Source: Lunatimonas salinarum
GTDB taxonomy: Bacteria > Bacteroidota > Bacteroidia > Cytophagales > Cyclobacteriaceae
Direction: 5' to 3'
NCBI RefSeq assembly: GCF_017811155.1
Contig: NZ_JACVCV010000007.1
Coordinates: forward strand, 235,392-299,391
Length of the DNA stretch: 64,000 nt
Under the pieces are notes generated by a model, which worked only from the letters and a program-made list of their open reading frames with translations, ran no database searches and was not told where the DNA came from. A program made the translations under genes and the position numbers. Positions 36,269 to 45,138 of this stretch are shown here, piece by piece (position 1 is the stretch's first letter; each line of letters begins with the position of its first letter).

Positions 36269-36994
36269 ATGAAACCAACGATAATCATCACGCTTTTTGC
36301 CTTTTTGGGTTGTATCAAGGTGTTTTCCCAAAGTACTCCCGAACAGGTTTTAGCCCCCATTGCCCTCCCTGACACCTTGGGTAACTATGAACTGGGGATC
36401 AATACCTATTTTGCCTTTGACGGTTGGATGGATCAAAGCGGTAGGTCTCCTCTGGAGGTCATGCTGAAGCGAAAAATAAAAGCCAATCGGATGCTAAGGG
36501 TAAGGGTCTACGGCAATTTAAACAGATCAAACATGGTAGCTGGCACCATATTGGAGATGAGCCAGCATGCAAAATACGGCCTTGCCATCGGGCACGAATG
36601 GCTAAAATCCATCCACAGGAAATGGCAGTGGTATTATGGGCTGGAACTGGGAGGCAGCCGGGACCGCCGGCATATCCTTTATGAAAGGCCGCGCTGGAAC
36701 GAGGCTACGGATATTACCTATTTGGAAAAAACGGATAACTACCACCACATGGACCGTCTGGCCCTGTCGCCCCTCGCGGGTATCCGGTTCTCCATCTCAC
36801 CGCGGCTGCTGTTCAGCACGGAATTCCGTCTGGCCGGCTCGATCGGACGCCAACGAATTACCACGGAAGAATCCACAAAAATGCTGGATGAGGGAGCCAG
36901 GTACCAGCTGCAGTCAACCGCTGGGCATACCATAAGCGAAAACGGCATCCGGTTCCAGCCCTACACGGGAATATTTTTGAATTACCGCTTTTGA
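36269..36994 (+). CDS. Predicted outer-membrane beta-barrel protein, second paralog
   Basis: A 241-residue exported protein. The signal peptide MKPTIIITLFAFLGCIKVFS is followed by alternating beta strands and a terminal GIFLNYRF. It is clearly related along its whole length to the protein at 33626-34339 (see that entry for shared segments), with divergence in the loops. The two barrels flank the T9SS-sorted protein, which suggests a surface assembly such as anchoring or receiving that protein. That role is inferred. No sequence family is recognised. Confidence 0.75.
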   Translation: MKPTIIITLFAFLGCIKVFSQSTPEQVLAPIALPDTLGNYELGINTYFAFDGWMDQSGRSPLEVMLKRKIKANRMLRVRVYGNLNRSNMVAGTILEMSQHAKYGLAIGHEWLKSIHRKWQWYYGLELGGSRDRRHILYERPRWNEATDITYLEKTDNYHHMDRLALSPLAGIRFSISPRLLFSTEFRLAGSIGRQRITTEESTKMLDEGARYQLQSTAGHTISENGIRFQPYTGIFLNYRF

Positions 36995-37020
36995 TTGATG
37001 CTGTTTGACTTCCCAGCTTG

Positions 37021-37051
37021 AAAAAAAAGTCGGCCGGTACCAAACCGGCCG
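37021..37051 (-). terminator. Rho-independent terminator of the nitroreductase gene
   Basis: CGGCCGGT (37031-37038) pairs perfectly with ACCGGCCG (37044-37051) over a 5-base loop. On the minus strand it is followed, after two bases, by eight T (37028-37021). Confidence 0.8.
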
Positions 37052-37082
37052 GAATGAGTACGGCGACTTTGTATGCCTTGGT

Positions 37083-37715
37083 TTAAATGCGTACCAGTAG
37101 TTCCTCCATGGGTCTTCTGACCTTTGGGGCATGTACCATGGGATCGGCCTGTTGGTCTCGGTAGCCCATTGCCAGCATGGTGGCGCTGCCGAGGCCAAGT
37201 TTTTCCAGTTGCAAGATGCTGTCTACCTCCTCGGGATTGAAGCCTTCCATGGGGGTGCTGTCCACGCGTTCTTCTGCTGCGGCAATCAGTGCCGAGCCTA
37301 GCCCGATATAGGCCTGCCGTGCCGCCCATTCAAACTGGTCTTTTTCAGACATGGAAGCAAAACGGTTGATCAATGACTGTTCATAACTAGCCAAGGAGCC
37401 TGCCGGTAGGTTCCGCTCCCGGTATACCTGCTCAAAGTAGGTGCGGATGCGTTGTTCGGAAATGGTTTTCCAAGCCGCAAATACGAGTAGGTGCGACCCC
37501 TCCACGATCTGTGGCTGGTTAAACGCCGCCTGTTGAATCTTCTTACGTACCTCCAAATCACTGACAAGCAGTAGTGTAAAAGGCTGTAGTCCGTTAGAAG
37601 TGGCCGTCAGCCGGACTGCTTCCAAGATGGTTTCCAATTTATCTTCGGGCACTTCGTTTCCGCTCATTCGCTTGGTGGCGTAGCGCCAGCGTAGGTTTTC
37701 AATAACTGTGTTCAT
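37083..37715 (-). CDS. Nitroreductase-family NAD(P)H-dependent oxidoreductase
   Basis: A 210-residue FMN-binding nitroreductase-fold enzyme. LRWRYATKRMSGNEVPEDKL, TATSNGLQPFTLLLV and the C-terminal GLGSATMLAMGYRDQQADP and KVRRPMEELL fit the NfsB/YfkO-like group. It reduces quinones, nitro compounds or related electrophiles in the cytoplasm. A 14-bp perfect palindrome 18 bases upstream of the start suggests control by a MarR/HxlR- or TetR-type repressor, but no regulator is adjacent. It is monocistronic, with a strong terminator. Confidence 0.88.
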   Translation of the reverse strand: MNTVIENLRWRYATKRMSGNEVPEDKLETILEAVRLTATSNGLQPFTLLLVSDLEVRKKIQQAAFNQPQIVEGSHLLVFAAWKTISEQRIRTYFEQVYRERNLPAGSLASYEQSLINRFASMSEKDQFEWAARQAYIGLGSALIAAAEERVDSTPMEGFNPEEVDSILQLEKLGLGSATMLAMGYRDQQADPMVHAPKVRRPMEELLVRI

Positions 37716-37732
37716 TTCGTGTTGGTAAATTT

Positions 37733-37746
37733 AATGTATATACATT
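37733..37746. promoter_or_regulatory. Perfect 14-bp palindrome upstream of the nitroreductase gene
   Basis: AATGTATATACATT is fully self-complementary and lies 18-31 bases upstream of the nitroreductase ATG, where a repressor would block transcription or initiation. The binding protein is unknown. Confidence 0.5.
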
Positions 37747-37948
37747 TAAAAAAGTGTAATTGTTCCCGAAAGTGGTAAAATGATTTTCCGGGAAGCAAGC
37801 CGGCAGGCACACTCTGACAAAGATCCGTGAATTCGAATGCAAGACAGGTTGGAACCGAAATGCGCAAAGCCTAAATTTAAGGTTTCAGGAAAGAAAAATC
37901 GTGATAAAACGTTAAATTGAGCAATCAAAAAAGAGATAAGGTTAGTAA

Positions 37949-40900
37949 ATGTGGTTAAGTATACTGAAACCCAGACAGGCGCTGAACAAAGCCTTCTTAA
38001 AGGTAAAACCAAACCGTGCGGACATAGAACGGTTTAAGCGTGGCCTTATCCATTTGCTAGATACTACCAACGAGGTGGGTTCTGAGGAGTTCCATAAAAA
38101 CCTCGTCATTGATTTTTTGAAGAAAACCTATTATGATCCGGATTACTTCATCAATACCAAGGAAAGAACCGACCTGGTCATCCACAATGGACCCAAGCCG
38201 CATAGCTCGGTGGGAGTCATTGTAGAAACGAAGAAGCCCACCAACAAAAGCGAAATGCCTCAGGTATTCGCAAATGCTTCTAGAAATACACAAGAAGGGG
38301 AGCAAATGGTGTCTGCTGATAAGCTAAATACCAAAGCCTTCCAGGAATTGGTATTGTACTACCTCCGTGAGCGGATCACGCATGGCAACTTGGCGGTAAA
38401 GCACCTTATCATCACCAATAGTTACGAATGGTTTATTTTTGACGCTGGCATATTCGACAGATACTTTGCCCAAAGCAAAGGCCTGGTCAGACAATTCAGT
38501 GACTTTGAAGCAGGGCGACTTGCGGATACGCGGACAGATTTTTTCTACAAGCAGATTGCGGAACCCTTTATCAACGGCATTGTCGAGGAAATCGAATTTA
38601 CCTACTTTAACCTGCAGGAGTATCAGAAGCCTCTACGCAACGAGGACAAGGCGGACGACAACAAGCTGATTGCCCTGTATAAGTTGCTGTCACCCGAGCA
38701 CCTGCTGAAGCTCCCCTTTGCCAATGACAGCAACAGCCTGGACAGACGCTTTTACAGCGAGTTGCTGCATATTATCGGCCTGACCGAAACCAAAGACGGC
38801 GGCAAGAAGCTGATTGGAAGGCACAAGGATGATGACCGTAGCACCGGGAGCTTATTGGAAAACACAATCCTCCGATTGGACAGCCTCGATAAGATCCGGT
38901 TCCTGGAGCGGCCTTCCCGGTTTGGGGTCACGTATCAAGAGCAGCTGTTCCATGTAGCCCTGGAGCTTGCCATCACGTGGATCAACCGTATTCTTTTTCT
39001 GAAGCTCTTGGAGGCACAGCTGATCAGCTACCATCGGGGGGATGCCTCCTATTCCTTTCTCAGCTTGGATAAAGTCAAAAACTACGACGACCTGAACAGT
39101 CTATTTTTTGACGTTTTGGCGAAGAAGTATGACGAGCGGAACATCGATGTCAAAAAAACTTTCGAGCGGGTTCCCTATCTTAATTCATCCCTCTTTGAGC
39201 CCACGGAAATCGAACATGCCGCCTTATTTATCAGCAACTTAAAAGACGACAAGACCATTCCCATCATTTCTACTACGGTGCTGAAAGATGGACAGGGAAG
39301 GAAGCGTTCCGGTACGATGCCGACCTTGGAGTACCTCTTTGAGTTCCTCAATGCCTATGATTTTAGCAGCGAAGGCTCCGAAGATATTCAAGAAGAAAAC
39401 AAAACCTTGATCAACGCATCTGTGTTGGGACTGATCTTTGAAAAGATCAACGGCTATAAAGACGGTTCCATCTTCACTCCCGGATTTATCACCATGCACA
39501 TGTCCCGGGAAACCATCCGAAGAGCGGTGGTTCAAAAATTCAACGAAGCCAAAGGGTGGCGCTGCAAGTCCTTTGAAGAGCTGAAGGAGGACATCCAAGA
39601 GGAAATAAAAGCTGGTGATAGAAGGGAACTGAGAAAAATCGCCAACCGGATCATCAACAGCCTGCGCATCGTAGACCCGGCCGTGGGTTCGGGCCATTTC
39701 TTGGTGTCTGTACTGAACGAACTGATAACCATCAAAAGCGAACTGAGGATCCTCGTCGACGCTAACGGGGAGCCACTCAGCCACTACACGGTAGAAGTAG
39801 CCAACGATGAACTGGTGGTCAGCGACGAAGATGGTGCCATCTTTCAATATAATCCCAAAAACAAAGAAAGCCAACGTATGCAGGAAGCACTTTTCCATGA
39901 AAAGCAGGCCCTGATCGAAAACTGCCTGTTCGGCGTAGACATAAATCCCAACTCAGTAAAAATCTGTAGGCTGCGGTTGTGGATAGAATTATTGAAAAAT
40001 GCCTACTACAAAAGCCCTACCGAGCTGGAAACACTGCCCAATATCGATATCAACATCAAATGCGGCAATTCCCTGGTGAGTCGCTTTGCCCTCGATGCTG
40101 ACCTGAGGCAAGCATTGAAGAAGAGTAAGTGGACGATAGATGCCTACCGGATCGCCGTAGACACCTACCGGAATGCCCAAAACAAGGAACAGAAACGGGA
40201 GATGGAGCGGCTGATCGCCGACATCAAATCGGATTTCCGCAGCGAGATCGCCAAAAACGACCCCAAAATCAAGCGAAAAGCCCAGCTGGCCGGCGAACTG
40301 TACAACCTGACCATGCAGCAGGGGCTATTCGAAGAGAGCGCAAAGGAGAAAAAGGAACGCAACGGCAGAGTGGCCAAGCTGGAAGAGACCCTCAACAAAC
40401 TCGAAACGGAAATCGAGGAAATAAAAGCCAATAAGATCTATGAAAATGCCTTCGAATGGCGGGTTGAGTTCCCGGAGGTGCTCAACGACGAGGGGGATTT
40501 TGTGGGGTTTGATGTGGTGATTGGTAATCCGCCCTATATCAGGCAGGAAGAGTTTTCTGCATTGAAGCCCTATTTACAAACTGCCTTCAAAACCTTTCTA
40601 GGCACGGCTGATCTATACGTCTACTTTGTAGAGCTGGGTATGAACCTGCTAAAAAGGTCAGGCAATTTCATTTTCATCATTCCCAATAAATGGCTGAGGG
40701 CTTCTTATGGAAAGGCGCTCCGAAGCTATGTCAAGACCTTTGAGGTTCAGGAATTATTGGACTTTGGAGATTTGCCGGTTTTTGAAGAAGCGACTACCTA
40801 TCCGTTAATTATGGGGCTGGGGAAAGGCAAGCCATCCCAAAAGTTCACTGCTGTTAACCTGGACACATTGGACTTCCCTAGGGGAATGGATAGGTATCTG

Positions 40901-41854
40901 CGCGACAACCGGATTGAGGTGCTGGTGGAAGGACTTGCCGCAGATGGCTGGACTCTGACAGACAGGAAGTCTCAGGAATTGCTTCTCAAGTTAAAGTCCA
41001 AAGGGGTTCCATTATCAGAGTATGTAAACGGAAAGATCTACAGAGGGATTCTTACGGGTTTAAACGAAGCCTTTGTCATCGATCAGGCGACCCGGGAGCG
41101 ATTGATCGTCGAAGATCCAAGAAGCGAAGAGGTGATCAAGCCGTTTTTGGCGGGAAGGGACATCAAGCGGTACCAATCGCCCGATCCGGAAAAATACCTG
41201 ATCCTTTTTCCAAAAGGATTTACCATCAAAAGAAATTTGCCCGATGGTGATCCGAATAAGATAAACCAAGTTAATGAGCCACCAAGATATGGGTATATGG
41301 AGTATGACCCGGCTTGGGAATGGCTCCGAAGAAATTACCCGGCCATCGCAAAACACCTTAAGCCATTTGAGCAGGCAGCAAAAAGGCGCACGGACAAAGG
41401 GGATTTTTGGTGGGAGTTAAGGGCTTGTGACTACTATGACCAGTTTGAGCAAGAAAAGATCATGCTTCCGGATATTTCGATCAAAGCGGAGGCTTTGTTG
41501 GACCGAAATGGCATGTACTGCGTCAATACAGCCTATATAATCCCAAAAGCGGATACGTTTTTATTGGCCCTGCTCAATTCTTCACTCGTCCACTTTTTCT
41601 ATGCCAATCTCACGTCTACCATCCGAGGTGGTTATTTGAGGTTTATCCGGCAATATTTGGCCCAGATACCAGTAATTGATCCACCCTCCCAAGTTCGGGA
41701 GAAAATAGAACAACTTGTTTCGAGTATCATTGAAACAAAGAGAATATCCCCGGTAGAAAACACCTCCCCAATTGAATCCGAAGTAGATCAACTGGTTTAC
41801 CAGCTTTACGGGTTGACGGAGGAGGAAATCAAGCTCGTTGAGGGCAATGGCTAA
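37949..41854 (+). CDS. Type IIG restriction-modification enzyme (Eco57I-like)
   Basis: A 1301-residue single-chain restriction-modification protein. Near the N-terminus a PD-(D/E)xK-type nuclease is visible: Asp75 in TDLVIHNG and Glu93-x-Lys95 in VGVIVETKKP. The adenine-N6 methyltransferase has motif I DPAVGSGHF at about 576-584 and the catalytic NPPY at about 860-863 (VVIGNPPYIRQEE). A coiled-coil insertion lies at about 740-830. The C-terminal third (YRGILTGLNEAFVID, FLAGRDIKRY, ISIKAEALLDRNGMY) is the target-recognition part. One protein both methylates and cuts, so no separate methylase or specificity gene is needed. The recognition site is unknown. It stands alone on the plus strand, a common accessory defence gene. 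Confidence 0.9.
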   Translation: MWLSILKPRQALNKAFLKVKPNRADIERFKRGLIHLLDTTNEVGSEEFHKNLVIDFLKKTYYDPDYFINTKERTDLVIHNGPKPHSSVGVIVETKKPTNKSEMPQVFANASRNTQEGEQMVSADKLNTKAFQELVLYYLRERITHGNLAVKHLIITNSYEWFIFDAGIFDRYFAQSKGLVRQFSDFEAGRLADTRTDFFYKQIAEPFINGIVEEIEFTYFNLQEYQKPLRNEDKADDNKLIALYKLLSPEHLLKLPFANDSNSLDRRFYSELLHIIGLTETKDGGKKLIGRHKDDDRSTGSLLENTILRLDSLDKIRFLERPSRFGVTYQEQLFHVALELAITWINRILFLKLLEAQLISYHRGDASYSFLSLDKVKNYDDLNSLFFDVLAKKYDERNIDVKKTFERVPYLNSSLFEPTEIEHAALFISNLKDDKTIPIISTTVLKDGQGRKRSGTMPTLEYLFEFLNAYDFSSEGSEDIQEENKTLINASVLGLIFEKINGYKDGSIFTPGFITMHMSRETIRRAVVQKFNEAKGWRCKSFEELKEDIQEEIKAGDRRELRKIANRIINSLRIVDPAVGSGHFLVSVLNELITIKSELRILVDANGEPLSHYTVEVANDELVVSDEDGAIFQYNPKNKESQRMQEALFHEKQALIENCLFGVDINPNSVKICRLRLWIELLKNAYYKSPTELETLPNIDINIKCGNSLVSRFALDADLRQALKKSKWTIDAYRIAVDTYRNAQNKEQKREMERLIADIKSDFRSEIAKNDPKIKRKAQLAGELYNLTMQQGLFEESAKEKKERNGRVAKLEETLNKLETEIEEIKANKIYENAFEWRVEFPEVLNDEGDFVGFDVVIGNPPYIRQEEFSALKPYLQTAFKTFLGTADLYVYFVELGMNLLKRSGNFIFIIPNKWLRASYGKALRSYVKTFEVQELLDFGDLPVFEEATTYPLIMGLGKGKPSQKFTAVNLDTLDFPRGMDRYLRDNRIEVLVEGLAADGWTLTDRKSQELLLKLKSKGVPLSEYVNGKIYRGILTGLNEAFVIDQATRERLIVEDPRSEEVIKPFLAGRDIKRYQSPDPEKYLILFPKGFTIKRNLPDGDPNKINQVNEPPRYGYMEYDPAWEWLRRNYPAIAKHLKPFEQAAKRRTDKGDFWWELRACDYYDQFEQEKIMLPDISIKAEALLDRNGMYCVNTAYIIPKADTFLLALLNSSLVHFFYANLTSTIRGGYLRFIRQYLAQIPVIDPPSQVREKIEQLVSSIIETKRISPVENTSPIESEVDQLVYQLYGLTEEEIKLVEGNG

Positions 41855-41924
41855 ATTCCATCGTTATCGGTTAACTAATTGAAGTAAACAAAAAGCAGCT
41901 ACTATCGAAAAACTAAAGACCATA

Positions 41925-42467
41925 TTGCAGCAGATGGGATCAATCCCGGATAGGGAGTTTGACCGGTTTATGGGATTGGGAGAAGTCGCGTTCCGGCCTA
42001 AGGGAAGCCGGCTATTGGTGCCTGGGGCACGGTGCGATTGGCTGTTTTTCTTTGATTCGGGGATGGCGAGGAGCTTCTACCTGCGGGAAGGGAAGGACGT
42101 CACTGTGAGCTTTACCCGACCGGGAGAATTCGTTACTTCCATGGCCAGTTTTATCACCGGCAAGCCCAGTTACGAGGGATTGGAGGTCATTACCGATGCC
42201 CATGTATGGATGATTAAGCGGGAATCGCTTATGGAACTGGTCCGAAAGGAGCTTTTTTGGGCAGAGGTATACCGAAAGTCCCTGGAGGAGTATTACGTGA
42301 GAATAGAGGAAGCCGCTATTTTTTCCAAATTCAAGCCGGCCCGGGAGCGGTATGAGGAATTGCTGAGGGAAAGTCCCGAGATTGTACAGTCCGCCTCCAT
42401 TGGACACATCGCTTCCTATTTAGGGATCAGCATCGAGACCTTGAGCCGGATCCGCGGATCCAGGTGA
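41925..42467 (+). CDS. Crp/Fnr-family transcriptional regulator
   Basis: About 180 residues. The cNMP-binding-like domain spans about 15-120 (VAFRPKGSRLLVPGARCDWL, VSFTRPGEFVTSMASFI) and the C-terminal helix-turn-helix lies at about 155-178 (SIGHIASYLGISIETLSRIR). The start is uncertain: TTG 41925 or ATG 41934 are available. The frame upstream reads IEKLKTI from an ATC at 41904, where related proteins have their start Met. It ends very close after the helix-turn-helix, as usual for Bacteroidota members. A TTGAC-N4-GTCAA palindrome follows the stop, so it may control the next operon. Confidence 0.85.
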   Translation: MQQMGSIPDREFDRFMGLGEVAFRPKGSRLLVPGARCDWLFFFDSGMARSFYLREGKDVTVSFTRPGEFVTSMASFITGKPSYEGLEVITDAHVWMIKRESLMELVRKELFWAEVYRKSLEEYYVRIEEAAIFSKFKPARERYEELLRESPEIVQSASIGHIASYLGISIETLSRIRGSR

Positions 42468-42471
42468 TTTT

Positions 42472-42487
42472 TTTGACATTTGTCAAA
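42472..42487. promoter_or_regulatory. Crp/Fnr-type palindrome (TTGAC-N4-GTCAA)
   Basis: TTTGACATTTGTCAAA gives two perfect 7-bp arms with a 2-base centre. The pattern resembles Fnr/Crp half-sites (TTGAT-N4-ATCAA type). It sits 5 bases after the regulator gene and 54 bases before the beta-helix gene. Confidence 0.55.
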
Positions 42488-42540
42488 CGGTGCTGACTGC
42501 TTTTCTCCTTATTTTTGAGCAGTTTAAATCCTGACCACTT

Positions 42541-43842
42541 ATGAAATTTGCTCGATTTGCTTTTTTGCCAATGCTTTTGTTGGCAATCGGACTCCACCTG
42601 GCTTCTTGTCAATCCAGCAGTTCGGAAATGACCTTTGATTCGAGTAAGCTTCGCCGGGCAACGGCCCAGGAGGTAGAAAAAGTAATCGAAGCTTTTATCC
42701 TGGCAGAAGATGGCGCGGTGATCGAGATTCCCGCGGGGTTTTACGAGCTGAAGACACAGCTTATCATTGAAAGGAAGAAGAATGTACGGATTACAGGAGC
42801 CGGCATGGCCGAGACAGTGCTTTCATTTCGAAACCTGCGCACAGGGGGTGAGGGAGTAAAGTTGGTAGGTGACAATATCTCGATCGAAGACCTGAGTATC
42901 GAAGATGCCCCGGGAGACGGGGTAAAGGCGCAGCACTGCGATGGAATCACTTTCCGCCGGGTAAACGTCACCTGGACCAACGGCGATAAGTCGAAAAACG
43001 GCACCTATGCGATCTATCCGGTACAGTGTAGAAATGTACTCATCGATGGATGCATTGCTTCCCATTCGAAGGACGCGGGCATCTATGTAGGGCAATCGGA
43101 AAACATCATCGTCAAGAATTCCCTGGCCTTCGGTAATGTGGCCGGGATAGAAATTGAAAATTCCGACAATGCGGAGGTGTTTGGAAACACCGCACGGGAC
43201 AATTCCGGCGGGATACTGGTCTTCAACCTGCCCGGACTGCCCAAAGCGGAGGGCCGCGGTACCAGGATCTACGACAACGATATCGTATCGAACAACCACG
43301 TCAATTTTGCGGTACCCATGGGGGAGGGACCCAATGGGAACACGGTCACGATGATTCCTCCGGGTTCGGGCGTGATTCTTTTGGCGGCCAAGGAAGTGGA
43401 AATTTTCAATAATCGAATCCATAAAAACAAAACGGTAGGCGTGGCCATTACCAACTACCACGTTACCGGTTTTCCTACTGAGGCACCCAATTGGTCTCCT
43501 TACACCTCCGGTGTATATATACACGAAAACGATTACAAGCGGACTTGGAAGGTTTCGGATTTTAGCAAGGAGTTCGGACAACTCATCACCATGTACAATG
43601 CCCACGGAATAGGGAAATCGCAGGACATCATATACGATGGTTTTTGGGACAAGAGCTTGGCCTCGGATTGGACATCCAATCCCATGCAGATATGTATTCA
43701 AGAGCGATTGAGGCCGGATCTGAGGTTTACCCGTTTTGACCTGTATGAGGGAGAGGATGCCATCAAGGCTTTCAAAGACTACGGTAATTTTGACTGTCAA
43801 CTTCGCGTGCACACCGATGTAAGCGCAATATCCACCCGATAA
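42541..43842 (+). CDS. Parallel beta-helix repeat lipoprotein
   Basis: A 433-residue lipoprotein (LLLAIGLHLASCQSSSS, Cys about 24). From about 45 to 330 it carries right-handed parallel beta-helix turns, with rungs such as NVRITGAGMAETVLSF, NISIEDLSIEDAPGDGVKAQ and NIIVKNSLAFGNVAGIEIEN. This matches the TIGR03805-like family, which is typically encoded next to the diheme cytochrome found 3 bases downstream. It is probably an envelope protein binding or cutting a polysaccharide, or a structural partner of the cytochrome; function is not known. The upstream gap holds a Crp/Fnr-type palindrome. Confidence 0.82.
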   Translation: MKFARFAFLPMLLLAIGLHLASCQSSSSEMTFDSSKLRRATAQEVEKVIEAFILAEDGAVIEIPAGFYELKTQLIIERKKNVRITGAGMAETVLSFRNLRTGGEGVKLVGDNISIEDLSIEDAPGDGVKAQHCDGITFRRVNVTWTNGDKSKNGTYAIYPVQCRNVLIDGCIASHSKDAGIYVGQSENIIVKNSLAFGNVAGIEIENSDNAEVFGNTARDNSGGILVFNLPGLPKAEGRGTRIYDNDIVSNNHVNFAVPMGEGPNGNTVTMIPPGSGVILLAAKEVEIFNNRIHKNKTVGVAITNYHVTGFPTEAPNWSPYTSGVYIHENDYKRTWKVSDFSKEFGQLITMYNAHGIGKSQDIIYDGFWDKSLASDWTSNPMQICIQERLRPDLRFTRFDLYEGEDAIKAFKDYGNFDCQLRVHTDVSAISTR

Positions 43843-43845
43843 GTT

Positions 43846-44973
43846 ATGCGAACATTGCCGATTCTTTTGACCCTCTTGGTAATGGCCCTGTCAGCCTGTA
43901 GCCGTTCGGAAAACATACCTGAGGATACACCCGAGGATGTAGTGGCTTATGGGGACTGGGAGGCCCCCGAGGTGGACATGCAGAACTTGGATTTTGGTGC
44001 CATCCCATTTCCCAATCTTTCTGACTATGGGCTGTTTACCGGCAAAATCCGGGAGTTTCACGCAGCGGACAGGGTGATTGGCTACGAGCCTGTTTCGGCG
44101 CTTTTTACCGACTATGCGTTGAAATCCCGGTTTATCTGGATGCCGGAAGGTACCCGTGCCACCGTGTTGGATGATGAAGAGGGGACCATGGATTTTCCGG
44201 ACCAAACCATCATTGTTAAAAATTTCTATTATCCGGCCGATTTCCGGGCACCCACTAAGGCTATTCGTATCTTGGAAACCCGGCTGATGATCAAACGGGC
44301 CGGGGTATGGGAAGCCTTTCCCTACGTGTGGGATACCGATCAGACCGATGCGGTGTATAAGGTGGTAGGGGCTGAGATTCCCGTAAAGTGGACAGACCTG
44401 ACGGGGGAAGATCAGGTGATCAACTACATCGTGCCCAACAAAGCCCAATGCAAGAGCTGCCATAACGTGGGCGAAGAAATGCAGCCCATCGGCGTGAAGG
44501 CCAAGTACCTCAATTTTAGCAAGGGTGGGCAAGAGGCCGAAAATCAGCTCCGCATGTGGGAAGGACACGGATTTATCCCTCCATTTGATAACCTGGAGGC
44601 ATTTCCCAAAATGGCCGCCTATGAGGATGAAAAGGAGGCACTGGATGCCAGGGCGAGAGCTTATTTGGATATCAACTGTGCGCATTGCCACCGCGCGGAG
44701 GGGCCGGCCAGCACGTCAGGACTTTTTTTGACCTATGAGGAAAAAGACCCCATGAAGCTAGGGATTTTCAAAACACCGGTAGCAGCTGGTTTTGGAGCGG
44801 GTTCGTTTACGTATGACATCCTGCCCGGAAACTCCGCAGAGTCCATATTGACCTATCGCATGGGAACCAATCAGGTAGGTGCGGCTATGCCGGAGATCGG
44901 ACGCGTGAGTGTGCACGCAGAAGGCTTGGCTTTGATCAAAGCTTGGATTGATTCGCTTTCTGAAAATCCGTAG
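43846..44973 (+). CDS. SO_2930-type diheme c-type cytochrome lipoprotein
   Basis: A 375-residue lipoprotein (LVMALSAC, Cys18) with two c-type heme sites, CKSCH at about 203 and CAHCH at about 282. The sequence around them (YIVPNKAQCKSCHNVGEEMQ and YLDINCAHCHRAEGP) fits the conserved TIGR03806/SO_2930 family. A His/Met-rich C-terminus (LTYRMGTNQVGAAMPEIGR) probably supplies axial ligands. It likely transfers electrons in the periplasm, partner unknown. It forms an operon with the beta-helix gene, 3 bases upstream. Confidence 0.85.
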   Translation: MRTLPILLTLLVMALSACSRSENIPEDTPEDVVAYGDWEAPEVDMQNLDFGAIPFPNLSDYGLFTGKIREFHAADRVIGYEPVSALFTDYALKSRFIWMPEGTRATVLDDEEGTMDFPDQTIIVKNFYYPADFRAPTKAIRILETRLMIKRAGVWEAFPYVWDTDQTDAVYKVVGAEIPVKWTDLTGEDQVINYIVPNKAQCKSCHNVGEEMQPIGVKAKYLNFSKGGQEAENQLRMWEGHGFIPPFDNLEAFPKMAAYEDEKEALDARARAYLDINCAHCHRAEGPASTSGLFLTYEEKDPMKLGIFKTPVAAGFGAGSFTYDILPGNSAESILTYRMGTNQVGAAMPEIGRVSVHAEGLALIKAWIDSLSENP

Positions 44974-45138
44974 AGTTGATAAAAAACTGTGCGGTTTAAC
45001 CTATTTTTCCGGCATTCTTTGTGATTATCCGAGGATAGCAACCTAATATTACCGGTTAGGGTAAGGGAATTTGACGGAAACCCGACTGCTTTTTCTTATC
45101 CAGGCCGATATCTCCGTTTAGACGAAAACCATATACAC

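Noticed and set aside
39239..39898. A 219-codon minus-strand frame inside the type IIG gene
   Set aside because: It is opposite conserved methylase sequence and has no protein features.
42823..43812. A 329-codon minus-strand frame opposite the beta-helix gene
   Set aside because: It lies entirely inside a well-supported plus-strand gene with lipobox and operon partner; the peptide has no recognisable features.
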